Origin: Syncephalis fuscata
Taxonomy: Eukaryota; Zoopagomycota; Zoopagomycetes; Zoopagales; Piptocephalidaceae
DNA length: 64,000 bases
NCBI GenBank assembly: GCA_025786725.1
Contig: JAHLTZ010000011.1
Span: forward strand, 434,001-498,000
Reading direction: 5' to 3'
Part shown: one piece after another, positions 29,380-40,638 of the stretch
How positions within the stretch are numbered: position 1 is the first letter of the stretch
How the letters are laid out: each line of letters opens with the position of its first letter
Made by a program: the position numbers and the translations under genes
The notes under the pieces: generated by a model
Told to the model about the DNA's origin: nothing
What the model saw: the letters and a program-made list of their open reading frames with translations, nothing else
Databases searched by the model: none

Positions 29380-31803
29380 ATGAGCTCAAGAAATCAAAGT
29401 AGATCGGCTGCTTCAAGTGCTAGTAGCAATGCTAATCGACGTCGATCATCCGCCACTAGTCCTACGGCGGCATCGGCTGCTCGTGCTGCACACTCCACCA
29501 CCTCGCCTACCACTGCTACTACTACTACTACTACTCGGCATGTTCGAAGCAGCAGTAGTAGTAGCAGTAGCAGTACTCGATTAACCTCTTCGACAAGCTC
29601 TGCTACCGCCGCTCGATCCATTAGCCATGGCCCTGGCTCCAGTAGCACTTCAAGCCGAATTACAACTACAACTAGTGGTGTACGACCCACGACCCGTTCA
29701 CCACCTGGATCTAACCGTTTGGACCGTTCAACGTCTGGAAGTACCGTAGAACACACTTATACGGCTAGGCGTCGTCGTTCTAAATCAAATCTATCGGCTG
29801 ATATCAGCGAAGGTGCTGCTACTGCTAACAGTACGTCTAGCAGCAGAAGTAGCAGCAGAAGTAGCAGCAATAGTCCAACAGCCAGCTCACGTGAACGACG
29901 TAGTACAGTGTCCAATGATAACTCAACGTCCAATAGCGTCAAGCCATTATCTCGTCGCTCAAGTACTACGAACAAATTACCCTCACCGCCAACATCTGTA
30001 AAATCTTCCAAGAAAGCTAATTCACCAACTTTAAAGTCAGCAATAAGCTTAAATATTCAAACTCCGTTGGAAACTAAAAATAGCACTAAAGAGATTATCC
30101 AATCAGCACAATTTGATGGAAATAATCAAACAATTGTCACATATGAACAAATAGACGAAGAAGTGGTCAGTGAAAATCAGTTAATAAAGAAAATTAAGAT
30201 CAGCGACAACGTTCAAACATCTTGCTACTATCGCACATTGCCTGATGGTAGTATTGAAGAAATTGAAAAAATCTCTATTATCAATGATATGCCAATAACA
30301 CCCGTCACTAAACAGCAAACACTGGTAACGGTAGTTGACGAGCAAGTACAACTAAACCATCTTTCTCCTGACGAAAAGCGTGATGCTGAGCGCATTTTTC
30401 ATGCAGCAGCCAATGCTCGCCATGGAATGAAGGGAAAGCTAGGCTTATTAGACCCAGCAGCAGAGACCCAGTTTCTTGGCGATATTGACGCTACATCTAC
30501 ATCAAAAAAATCAGTAAAATATAAAAACTCAATAGAAGGCAATGAAACAAAAGGAAAACTAGTATCAACAACAATACAGACTGTTCAAGGAGATTTATTT
30601 GATTCAGAGGATGACGAAGAAGAGCCTTACACGCTGACCATTCATCCACACTGGGACCGGGAGAAAGTTTCGGTAATGGATTTACATGAAGAAAAGTCAT
30701 CATCTCGATTGGACACTATGTCACCGACAAAGTTGATACCATCGGCCATAAATAAAAAGCTATCTGATGATTCAGTATCTGTTGTTCATGAAGAGGATAC
30801 ATCGACGACCTATGCCAATGTTACAGCACGTAGCCGTCCTTCTACCAGCACCACAACATTTATAACCGAGATTAATACTACTGTAGTTGAGTCTGGCCAT
30901 TTGCAAGTGCGCGACCGTGGATTTATTCCAGGTTCTGGTATGATGGCTCGTCTGGCTGCAAAGGGTGCAGCTGATGAGATGGCTGAATTTGTTGAGGACA
31001 CGACGGAAACATATGTTCCAAAGCCCATTACTGATGCTGCTTCTAAGGCGGCCTCAACGGTATCCGGAGTGACAACACAATTGCTAGGCAAGCCTCCAAC
31101 CGAATTTGTTACATCTGTTAAAGAACAGCTAGTAACTTCGCTTAAGCCTGACGACGACGATGATGATGGTATATCGTGGCGATGCCGAGCATGTCGAGAA
31201 GAGCGTGCCAAACATGCTCATTGGCTAGACTGGTTTAAACATCCGCTAATCACGGTGCTGGATCATATTAATCCACAAACAGATGATGTACCTTGTGAAC
31301 AACACCGCACACTAAAGCAGAAACTAAACCACTGGCTGCCGACTTGGCTACAGAAAAGTGGTCACCACGGTCATCGACGTAATGTTCACTCCGGCCATAG
31401 CACACAAACACGAGAAACAAACGGCGCAGAACAACAAAACGAGAGACAGTCGTGGCTGATACCATATACAGCCATATACGCTATAACAACTATTAGAACA
31501 AAGGCAACGGCTACCGTTGTCTACTACGCAAATACCGTACTACCTTTGACCCCGGCTGCCCCCGTTACGTCAAATGACTACGCATCAGCCGAGCATGACA
31601 TCTACGGTCGTCGCTTATCGTCAACGGAGCAAGCACGTCGGTTTCGTTTAACTGAACGTGCGCAACAACGTATTACTGGGCTGCGTGGTAAAGAGCAAGA
31701 CGACGAAATCCAGAAACGCGGAGTGATTGCAAATACTCTAGGTACTGCTGTTGGCATGGTCGTCGGACTAAGTATGGCTGCTATAGATACCGTCTGGCAT
31801 TAG
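29380..31803 (+). CDS. Ser-rich protein of unknown function, 807 residues
   Basis: Intact single-exon frame with a good ATG context (AAAGATGAG). Residues 1-225 are almost pure Ser/Thr/Ala/Arg low complexity and likely disordered. Residues about 240-330 look folded (TIVTYEQIDEEVVSEN and onwards). A charged middle part follows, then a stretch with GSGMMARLAAKGAADEMAEF (about 520-540). Near 600-650 a poly-Asp tract precedes a CRAC...C...H cluster (WRCRACREERAKHAHWLDWF) that could bind metal. The C-terminal ~25 residues (IANTLGTAVGMVVGLSMAAI) are hydrophobic and could be a tail anchor or an amphipathic helix. I do not recognise the family. Length, intact frame and non-repetitive C-terminal half argue that it is real. 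Confidence 0.7.
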   Translation: MSSRNQSRSAASSASSNANRRRSSATSPTAASAARAAHSTTSPTTATTTTTTRHVRSSSSSSSSSTRLTSSTSSATAARSISHGPGSSSTSSRITTTTSGVRPTTRSPPGSNRLDRSTSGSTVEHTYTARRRRSKSNLSADISEGAATANSTSSSRSSSRSSSNSPTASSRERRSTVSNDNSTSNSVKPLSRRSSTTNKLPSPPTSVKSSKKANSPTLKSAISLNIQTPLETKNSTKEIIQSAQFDGNNQTIVTYEQIDEEVVSENQLIKKIKISDNVQTSCYYRTLPDGSIEEIEKISIINDMPITPVTKQQTLVTVVDEQVQLNHLSPDEKRDAERIFHAAANARHGMKGKLGLLDPAAETQFLGDIDATSTSKKSVKYKNSIEGNETKGKLVSTTIQTVQGDLFDSEDDEEEPYTLTIHPHWDREKVSVMDLHEEKSSSRLDTMSPTKLIPSAINKKLSDDSVSVVHEEDTSTTYANVTARSRPSTSTTTFITEINTTVVESGHLQVRDRGFIPGSGMMARLAAKGAADEMAEFVEDTTETYVPKPITDAASKAASTVSGVTTQLLGKPPTEFVTSVKEQLVTSLKPDDDDDDGISWRCRACREERAKHAHWLDWFKHPLITVLDHINPQTDDVPCEQHRTLKQKLNHWLPTWLQKSGHHGHRRNVHSGHSTQTRETNGAEQQNERQSWLIPYTAIYAITTIRTKATATVVYYANTVLPLTPAAPVTSNDYASAEHDIYGRRLSSTEQARRFRLTERAQQRITGLRGKEQDDEIQKRGVIANTLGTAVGMVVGLSMAAIDTVWH

Positions 31804-34447
31804 TTGTTATTTTATTGCGTTAGTTTTCTTTTACAATTCCATATATTTATCATTATTGCTTTCATTCTTTTCGAATAAACTACTGAAACTACATTTATTA
31901 AGTGATTATACATGTCATATTACCACAACATAGGTAATCGCCATTGTATTTTTGTCAGAATTATAGGTTGATATCAAACAATAGGTCATTACTGCGGAGT
32001 TGAAACTGTTTTCAAATGTACAGCCATGTGGTACTTAGCTGTTTGAACATTAAACACAATGGCTTTTGCCGATTACATTATTTGTCATTTTTCAAACAGT
32101 GGAAACAAACAAGAACAATCCTCGAATCCATACATGCCTAAATTTTTTGTTTTACTATGACTTATATTGCCATTGCGTGTCAGGTTTTGATAACCTGCCG
32201 TATTCCATGGAACTTGAGCATCAAACTGCGGACAATAGTAATGACAGATTATTCGAGTAATAATTTACACATATCAATTTATATTATTTACAAAGACAAT
32301 TAAATAAATTATTAATTACATGCATCATGAACCCATAAAGCTGATATTAATGACTTAATATCAATAATTCCGACCATTATATTTACGGTATTATAATTGT
32401 ATTGTACAGACATTTATCATTTAGGAAACAGAAACAAAAGTGATCGCGTGACAATGCACTGCAAATTGATACTAAACTACAAAATTCTCATTAATGCGAC
32501 TAAGTAACACACTCGATAAGCAGTAGTTTTTTGATACACGGTTACATAATCACAATGTCAATTTCTTAAGTTACCATGCCAGACACGTATGTAAGTCGAA
32601 AATTATACGCAACCATTATTGTAGAGCATTTAATTATTTTTATTAAACTCACGTAAAGTATTTATAAATATTTAATAGCTTTATGTGCTGTATAGCTCTA
32701 TATCATTGTCCATATGTTGTTACATTAATATGCTGCCTTGTATTTTATCCTATCATTAAAGTTTTAATTATATATTTTGATACACAAATACAGCTTTCAT
32801 AGCTATTACACGGCATTAGTAGATATACCACGTGTCTAATGTAAACACTGATTAATAAATGGATGTTACAAGAATATACAAACGGTGTTTATGGCAAAAA
32901 TTTAAGCTTTTACTAAATATAATAAGTTATTTAAACAACAAGATAGCTAGCTATTATATTTTAATATATATATTGCTAACAATAAGTATGTTTTGTGTTT
33001 GGCACGGAAATCATATATAAAATGGACTATTAGATTATTTCAAGCTAAAATACATGGGCACAATGATGAAATAACATGAACGTGATAAAAATTCGCATAT
33101 GGCCAACAAGGCTTGTCCAATAAAATGCACACTGCCCTTTTCACAAAAACACAAATTTAGCAGATTGTAATAAAGCTATATTAACATGTAAAAGATGTTG
33201 GCTACTTTTGGCTATTCATTGCGAAAACGAGAAATTGAAATACAAAATGTAAATGGAATGTATCAATTTCTTTGCTGGTACTACTATCCTCATAATGCAC
33301 CATCAAGGGGGAATGCCAAAATAGGCGACTTTCAAGCTGTTTTTTTATATACAACTTGGCCAAGCCAATACTGCTTGAATTCCGTTTATTACATTATAAA
33401 AAGTCATTTGCGTAATAATGAACAATAATAGCATCATCATCTATATAAAGCTAAAGCTACTATTAGTCCTTAATACAGACAGTATCATTATTATCGGTAT
33501 TTAGGGGGGAGGGAGTCATTTAAAAACGATGCTTCACAAAGGCAGCACAGTATTTTTGGTTACAGCACCATCAATGACTGCTACTATGTTGCTATTCTAA
33601 ATCAAACACATGGAAACGATTCTCAACACGAATAAATAAAGGCGATTAGCATTGCACTGCCATGAAGATCCTAACATTGTTCATACTCCCTTTATCGAAG
33701 CCTTAGCCTATTGTGTTTACGTGAATAGCTTAGTGTGTTCTTGTCCGGCATAAGTCATACTTTTCTATAATTCAGTCGCATCAATACTTGTTTTTATCCT
33801 CAAGCTAAATCAAAAACTGCAAACATCTGCATACTGCACTTGTACGCCTAGTTATAGTCGATCCAAAGGTGAGTGGCGGCAGAGGAGTAGGAGGAGGTGT
33901 GGGAAGTTGTAATACAAAAACATTCATCCATTGATGTTGCTATTGTGGTATACTGGTATTTCCACGCGCCCTTTTACCGGTTGGGTTGTTCGTAGGGATG
34001 TGTGTAACTTTGCATGGCTGCATGGCTTCGTGCTCTATGGGCTTAGATGGCCCATTAACTACCCACACCATTGCCAACTGGCTTTAATACCATTATCGCT
34101 TTAATTCTATTTGTTTTTTGTACCTACTTGTAGCAGCTATACTCGGTGGTTTACTTTAACTTTTATTCGCTCACTGACACGCAAACACCTGTACACGCTT
34201 TATTATTCAGCCTATTAACGTTGAACTATTTTGTAGCAACATAACCATCGATACTACATAGTACAGCCTTTTTTGTATATGTTCGTCAGTCAAACGCTGC
34301 CGACCTAACAGCATATCCGCCATCACCTTTCTCGTTTTAAACTAAGCTTCTATTAAACTGCCATCATATGCAGCAACAATACAACACGGGTACGGTGCGT
34401 ACGCCACAGCAGGTATAAAGAACGATACGAAAAATCGATCTAAAGCC
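31804..34447. other. Intergenic stretch, 2.6 kb
   Basis: AT-rich without a supported gene. The small frames at 32066 and 33195 have no recognisable features. The region 33840-34447 is richer in C and T and looks like promoter and leader of the following gene. Confidence 0.5.
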
Positions 34448-36860
34448 ATGGCTGATCTATTGACGCCCACTCACAATGCCCATCGTCGTCGTGATCCACA
34501 AAATGAAGGCAGAAGCAACGTTTATTGGATGAAAGCCACAAAAACGCTAAACAACACAAAGCACATTCTTCTAATTCACCCATAAAAGAAATGCCATCTT
34601 GACATCCACAGCCAATAGCTCAGCCATGCCATCATCAGCACCATCGTCGTCTATACATGTAACTCGCCCAATAGAAAATCCATACTTACTACCACAGGTT
34701 GAGGCATTTGGAGATATCAATACATTGGCAGAAGCAGCAAAGCCTTCACGCAAACACCCACCTGAACGACCACCACAACAACGCTTAAAAGATCTGTCGC
34801 CCAAACCATTTGGTTCATCGCATTATTTAATTTCAAATTCACTGAAGTTATATTCTCCTTCACAAACATCAAAGACAAGTCAGATGGCAAAAACAGCTCT
34901 CGCAAATCCTCTGAAAAAAGTATAAAAGCATCTCGTTCAGAAATGTCTATAACTAGTCGTTCACGAGTACGTCGTGCAACCACTCCAACACTTGATACAT
35001 ATCCAGCAGGCCAGTTTGGATTAGGTATGGCGCCAAAAGAATCGTATATGCCAACGATTGATTCTATATTAATCCCCCCTCGTAGCTCTTCATTGGTAAG
35101 TCCGCCTCCAATGAAAAGAGCACCTGGAAGCTTTAGTTCGCAAAAAAGCTGCGCATCAATCACCAGTATATCATCCAATACGTCACTGGTGCGTGTAGCC
35201 GCAGCAGTAGCTGCTATTTCAAAGCGTACGGATAAACAACGACGTCGATCACCTACTGAAGGCGCTGCTACACTAGATATTCATACCTCAACGGCCGCTA
35301 CATCCTCAAAAGGAATAGCACTGGCAGCTGTTCGACGACATCATCAACGCAGCCGATCAGTGACTGCACCAATTCAGATTGTTACCGATTTGAACGGAAA
35401 CCAAACTCAAGACAACTTATCGATTGGACATTTGCTTCCTGAAACAAACAGCATATTGCTTAGCCAGCTAAATCAACATGATATTCCACTTACTTTACCA
35501 GAAATATCACCATTAACACCATTTATAGATGACCGTCGCTTCAGTGAAGGGGATTCACACACATTAGCTGATTTTGTCAAGCTACTTACTCCCGAGTCGG
35601 CTCGTGATAAAAATAGGTATAACATGCCAATATACGTACCATACACAATAATACTAACGCTAATTTAGTATCACTATCAAACAATCCTCGCAAGTGCAAT
35701 CAAGCCCGATGCCTGCTGGCGAGCAACATAATCATGTTATAAAGGAGAGAGGATTACACACAGCAGCAAATATTTCGACAAGTATATACAACAAGCCAAA
35801 GCAATCAGCAGCAAGCCCAGCTCTTAAAGAATGCGACAATAATACTAATAAGAGTATTAAATCGAGTAAAGCCGTTACAGGTGCGCCTTATCCACGGTCT
35901 TTCAATCATCAAACGATCGCCAGCAGCAATACAAATGACGATTATCTTTATGAGTACTCAAATGTACTGCCAGATGCACCAAACTCTACACTTATTTTAG
36001 ATTCTTCGTGCAATGATAATCAGTTTGTTGAACAATGTATATTAAATTTTAATGCAAGTCGATATCAACAGCCATCTACGCCATTTGTGTCACAAGATGT
36101 GTCATTAAATCAAGTTGTCGACCATGATAGAAAACACAATACAACGCCCAGACTGCGCAACAAAGTTACCAATGCTTTTGTCGCCAATAAAATACCTACT
36201 CAGGACGCTCTCGTTTCTATATACGCAGCACCACCACCACTACCATTTAGGAATGAAAGAAGGTGCACGCCACTTAAGCCAGCTTCAGACTCATTCGATT
36301 TATTAGATTCATCTCAAGCCGACATTTCCTATGCGTCGATTGCTGTTGAACCACCAACACCTCGTTTACCGGTACCAATAATAGCAGGATCAACACGGGG
36401 CGCTTCATTGGATCTTGACCGAGTTCTTGAGCCTTTTTGCGATGCTTTATTTGATGCCAATGAGTTTCGTAGAGAGTGCGTATGGATGGGCAAATCCAGT
36501 CGTCAAGCCAAAGAATTTTTATTTCCAAACTTGGCTCGTATTGTCCGTGAAGGTATTGAGCAAGGTCGATTCGGCAACAATGAAAAGGCAGCCCAGAGAA
36601 TGTCTATTCTCGCTGCAGGTCTGGCCCATCCAAATAGGAAACTAATGATAAGTAGAGTAACACCTTGGGAGCTATCGCCTGGTTTGCTACGTGTTAGCAC
36701 ATTACGTCGTGCTCGTTCTGATGAAAGTTTGCGTGCAACAACAGAATTAAAACAATCTACTCAACGCACGAGACGTAACATTGCTCGACCTAATAACACA
36801 GGTAACAGTAGTAGTAGCAGCAGTACATCACACAGACTACATAGAAATAAGCGGTCATAA
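34448..36860 (+). CDS. Ser/Thr-rich protein of unknown function, two exons, frame interrupted
   Basis: Probable single gene from the ATG at 34448 (MADLLTPTHNAHRRRD) to the stop at 36858-36860. A 52-nt intron (35617-35668) has a GTATAA donor, an ACTAAC branch-like site and a TTTAG acceptor; it joins the two long frames in phase. Upstream, the natural-looking protein jumps frame near 34515, 34598 and 34870, each consistent with a single-base indel. Most of the protein is disordered (Ser, Pro, Arg, Gln). A conserved-looking block lies near the C-terminus: DRVLEPFCDALFDANEFR, CVWMGKSSRQAKEF and NEKAAQRMSILAAGLAH, helical in character, followed by a basic Ser/Arg tail. Function unknown. Basic patches (SRSRVRRAT, RRHHQRSRS) could be nuclear or kinase-target sites. 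Confidence 0.6.
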
Positions 36861-38049
36861 GCAATCTATCTACTGTGTTTTTCACCAAGCGTGTTTTATC
36901 GCTATCAAATAATTATATTTAGTGTTTAGCATCTATCAAGCACTAGGGATAACTTTGCAATATCAATTTAATGCATCTAAACTACTTTTATTCATGTTGT
37001 GCAATTATTATAATAAAGTTTAGCATATAGCATAATTTTAATAGTTAATTAATATATTATAAAATACAAAATAATACTTGTAGAAACGCTTATGACAAGC
37101 AAATGTTTACTAATATTAAACTAATACTGTGATTCTTTTGAGTTGGCATTTATCACTTTATCCTATTGAATAGAGCTATTAAAAGAACAAGAAATAAAAA
37201 CGATTGCTGTTTAAAATTTATAAAACAAAATAATGACAGCATATAATAAGCTCTATGATACTGAAATCCATAACAAACTTACCAGCATCTTGGTGGTATC
37301 AGTAATAACAAGTTAGACAATTGAATTAAAATACGTTATCAAAAATAAATACCATAAGATTTTATGACATCCAATACCTGATCGTTTTATAGCATTACTA
37401 GTGACGAGAATCGGCAAGCTGTTACATCATATGGTAATTTATGGTTGATGTAGTGTAAAATATAAACATTACACTATTCATAAAGATTATAACATATGGC
37501 AGAAGTATATCATTTTATAGTAGTAAAAATAGTGAGTATAATGTAAAAGCGAAGTACCTGTTGAGTTCTAGCCTATAGCCAACTGTCCAATATATATATA
37601 TATGTATAAAAATACCAAATATGTAAGACACGGATGTAATTAAATTTAGAGGTAAAATAATGTATTGTACTAATAATTGAATTCAAAAATATTGATTTGA
37701 TTGTCGACAAATGCAATGCATCTTTTATAAAGTCGTGCTATTTTATATATGGTGTACTAATATATTTATCAATGTAACATTGTAACTTTAATAAATGTTT
37801 ATGCCATAATAAATGTATATTGATTTGCTTTTTGCTATTATATATGAATTAAAAATATTTGCTATACTAATAACCGTGTAATTTTCTGTATGAACTGATA
37901 TTATAAGTGCATGAATGACTATGTGTTATGATTGGGTATGAAATACAAAATATGCTACCAAAAAGGAAAGCGCTAATTATGTGGGAAAGGTAGTGAGACA
38001 ACGTTAGTAATTATACGTTTCTAACTTTCACCATCAATTTGTTGTATTT
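36861..38049. other. AT-rich intergenic stretch
   Basis: 1.2 kb with no reading frame. AATAAA-like signals after 37010 could end the preceding transcript. Confidence 0.5.
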
Positions 38050-38897
38050 ATGCTTTCCACTATGTTAAAGAACGCTACCATTACACTCTACAGCATTGGC
38101 GTGCCTCATTTAGCACGCGCTGGCAACCTGGGAATGATGCTATCAGATGCTAATATTTTATTTAAAGAACAAAACGTAAAACTTGCAGACTGGAGGACGA
38201 CTCGAGAGCAGCTGCAAAAGACGGCGAGTGAGCATGCCGATAACAATTTATCGACAAGTGGAGCGCCCAATCCCTACGGCGCCGCTCCTACACTTGAAAT
38301 CAACGGCCAATGGTATGCGCAAACAGTGCCCATTATGCGCTTATTGGCACGCGAACTTGGTAAGTTCTATTAACAACCAAAACTAAAGCAGCACTTAATT
38401 TATCTATGCAAGGCGAGTACGATGGCAATGATAGCTATGAAAAATATTTAGTCGATGCTGTTGCTGATTTAGCCATTGATTGGCGTACTGATTGGGTCAA
38501 GCAATATTGGAGCAAAGATGTAAATATCATTTATTTTTAAGCAAGCATGAAGATGAACAGATGCTAATGTATTATGTGCATAGAAAGAAATAATTCAACG
38601 ATACAATGAACGGGGACGTCCTCGATTTATTGAGGCCATCCAGGACTACTTACAACGCCGCAATGGCACCTACCTTCTTGGCGAAAGAGTAAGCTATTAT
38701 GCATTGTATTGCCGCGCAGCTAACCATAGTATTAGATAAGCTACGCCGATATTTTACTTTATAGCTTAGTTTACGACGAAACGCCCGAGGTGTGCAAGCT
38801 AAACAACGATTCGCCACTTTACAAGCTTTATAAAGCAGTTGGCGAAAGACCTCGTATTGCTGCTTATGTTAATAATTGGAAGCTCAATAAGCTCTAG
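38050..38897 (+). CDS. Glutathione S-transferase, sigma-like
   Basis: Four exons: 38050-38359, 38413-38519, 38584-38688 and 38736-38897, together 684 nt (227 residues), in frame at every junction. The thioredoxin-like N-terminal domain is followed by the helical C-terminal domain, an arrangement that conjugates glutathione to electrophiles in the cytosol. The glutathione-site region reads APTLEINGQWYAQTVPIMR, where sigma and related classes have a cis-Pro and a Gln-Ser/Thr pair. LARELGEYDG follows, across intron 1. The C-terminal domain contains YLLGERISYADILLYS with the conserved N-capping Asp. An alternative start at the ATG at 38062 would drop four residues. Class assignment is by eye and tentative. 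Confidence 0.85.
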
Positions 38898-39036
38898 GCA
38901 TGGCGTAATAGGCTATGAATAAATAACGGCGTTTTAAATTTCACTATTAGTAATTATTTTCCTTAATGCGTGTGTTAAAAATAGCTTTTTACTCATTGGT
39001 ACATTTTCATACATACAGTAGAATACTTTTAAATTG

Positions 39037-39583
39037 AATTTTACTTTGCGCCTTCTATTTTAAGTCCCGAAAGCAAAATTCGTTCCAATTGAAGTCATGC
39101 CATTATTATGCACAACATAGCTATATTACTCCCTATTAAAATATTGTTAATAAATTAATTTAAATAAACAATGTAACATACCATTTGATTTCATTGAAAC
39201 ATTTAGGTCGATTATTATTGTTGTTGGCCATGTGTAGAAAGATTGATTGAATATTAATAGAAGCATATAATTGCAATTCCATGTCGTTCCGTATTGGTTG
39301 TGTTGCATCTATGTACAGCATGGATTATTGCATTTAAATAGCCTTTTCTATTTTCTAATATTTTATTATTGCATTTTGAGCATATTTATGATGTAAGATC
39401 AGTATTAATATAATTAGTATAAAAGTCGTTTATTAAACAGCCACTTTCCCTATAGTCAATCTGATTAAATAAATGGCATTTTGAACAATTAATATCATAA
39501 TAACAATGTATATATTAAGACAATAATAAAAATAACTAATTAATTACATTATTGTACTGATAATTACACATGAATCAATTAAT
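39037..39583 (+). repeat. Dispersed ~550-bp repeat, copy B
   Basis: Copy of 18740-19288 in the same orientation, with a few substitutions and 1-nt gaps. It lies about 140 bp downstream of the glutathione S-transferase stop codon, so both copies follow the 3' end of a gene. Confidence 0.85.
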
Positions 39584-39871
39584 GTTGGATGCAGTATTAT
39601 ACATGTTATAGTGATGAGGAAATGTTTAATTGTGTCTAAAAGTAAAGGGATAAAATGAGTAAATAAAAAATGAAAGTCAAAGTATGGTAGCTTCCACTTT
39701 AATTAGTTTATAATTTTTAATTTTAATACTAAATTTATTCAATAAACGAAATTACACAAAAAGATCCGCTTAATGTATGAAGTGTATTTATTACTAACAC
39801 GCTTTCATACATTTTCAAGTAGTGAAAAGTTGCACTGATAGAACTTATTACTGATTTGCGGGAATTTACAC

Positions 39872-40638
39872 TTAGTTAACGTAGTGGCGAGTGATGTCTG
39901 TCAGTGGAGCTCTGTGCCGCATTGGGCCAAACGCTTTGCTCTTTAATACTTTCGACTTAGGCTGTTTATCTGACAGACTCAGATTGGAATGAGGATCAAC
40001 AAATACCTTAAGCTCGGGATCGTAGTTTTCTTTGTTGTCGTGATAGTCGTCGCTATCGTATCCTTCATCTTTGCAAGGTAACTGCGCCTTTGGCGAATTA
40101 GGACGACGACGATCGTCAGTTGCAATAGTGGGGGTAGGCAGTGCGCGATGTAGCCGCGTCGGAGCAGAGAGCGCCAGTCGTAGCGCACCCGCCGCCGGTT
40201 TTGGAGTCAGCGTTGGCCGTTTAGTTGGTGGCAATGGACTGTTTTCGTCGTTTTCGTTTTTGCTATCTTGCGCCCGCTTACGCTTCTCGGGCGTCTTCAT
40301 TGCCGACACTTCTTGAGTAGAAGATGGCATGGTAGATTGCTTGATAGTATTTTTGATAGTAATTACCTTTGGTGGCAGAATGTTCTTTGCATTGCTGATT
40401 GAAGTGAAGGGCAATCGACTAGTGGTCGGAAGTGATCGGAAGTTGCGTACTACCGGACGTGCTGACGTTGTTACGTGAACAACAACTGTTGGTAACTGTT
40501 TCGCTGCACTGGCTTGTGCAGCAAGCTGAAGAGCACTCGTAGTAAATGCTCGGCTACGAATGGCGCGTCGCGCGTCGGAATAGGCACGACACTTGGGGAT
40601 GCAGATCGTGCAGGTTGGATCACTTGAACCAAAGACAT
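39872..40638 (-). CDS. Small basic protein with KEN-box and D-box-like motifs
   Basis: Single-exon minus-strand frame ending at 39872. The ATG at 40638 (MSLVQVIQPARSAS) is the natural start but lies in another frame for its first ~25-40 codons, which suggests an indel. The main frame itself is open to 40657 without an ATG. The protein is Pro/Ser/Arg-rich with KRKR and KRP basic clusters (possible nuclear signal). Near the C-terminus is DNKENYDP, a KEN box. At the end is RAPLTDITR, resembling an RXXL destruction box such as those in mitotic cyclins and other cell-cycle regulators. These motifs are typical of anaphase-promoting-complex substrates, so a cell-cycle inhibitor or mitotic regulator is a reasonable inference; no family is recognised. 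Confidence 0.6.

Noticed and set aside
29394-30011. Minus-strand Leu/Val/Arg-rich frames
   Set aside because: Reverse reading of the Ser-codon repeats of the 807-residue protein.
34717-35178. 153-codon minus-strand frame
   Set aside because: Antisense to the Ser-rich gene 34448-36860, which has a coherent intron and continues in sense on both sides.
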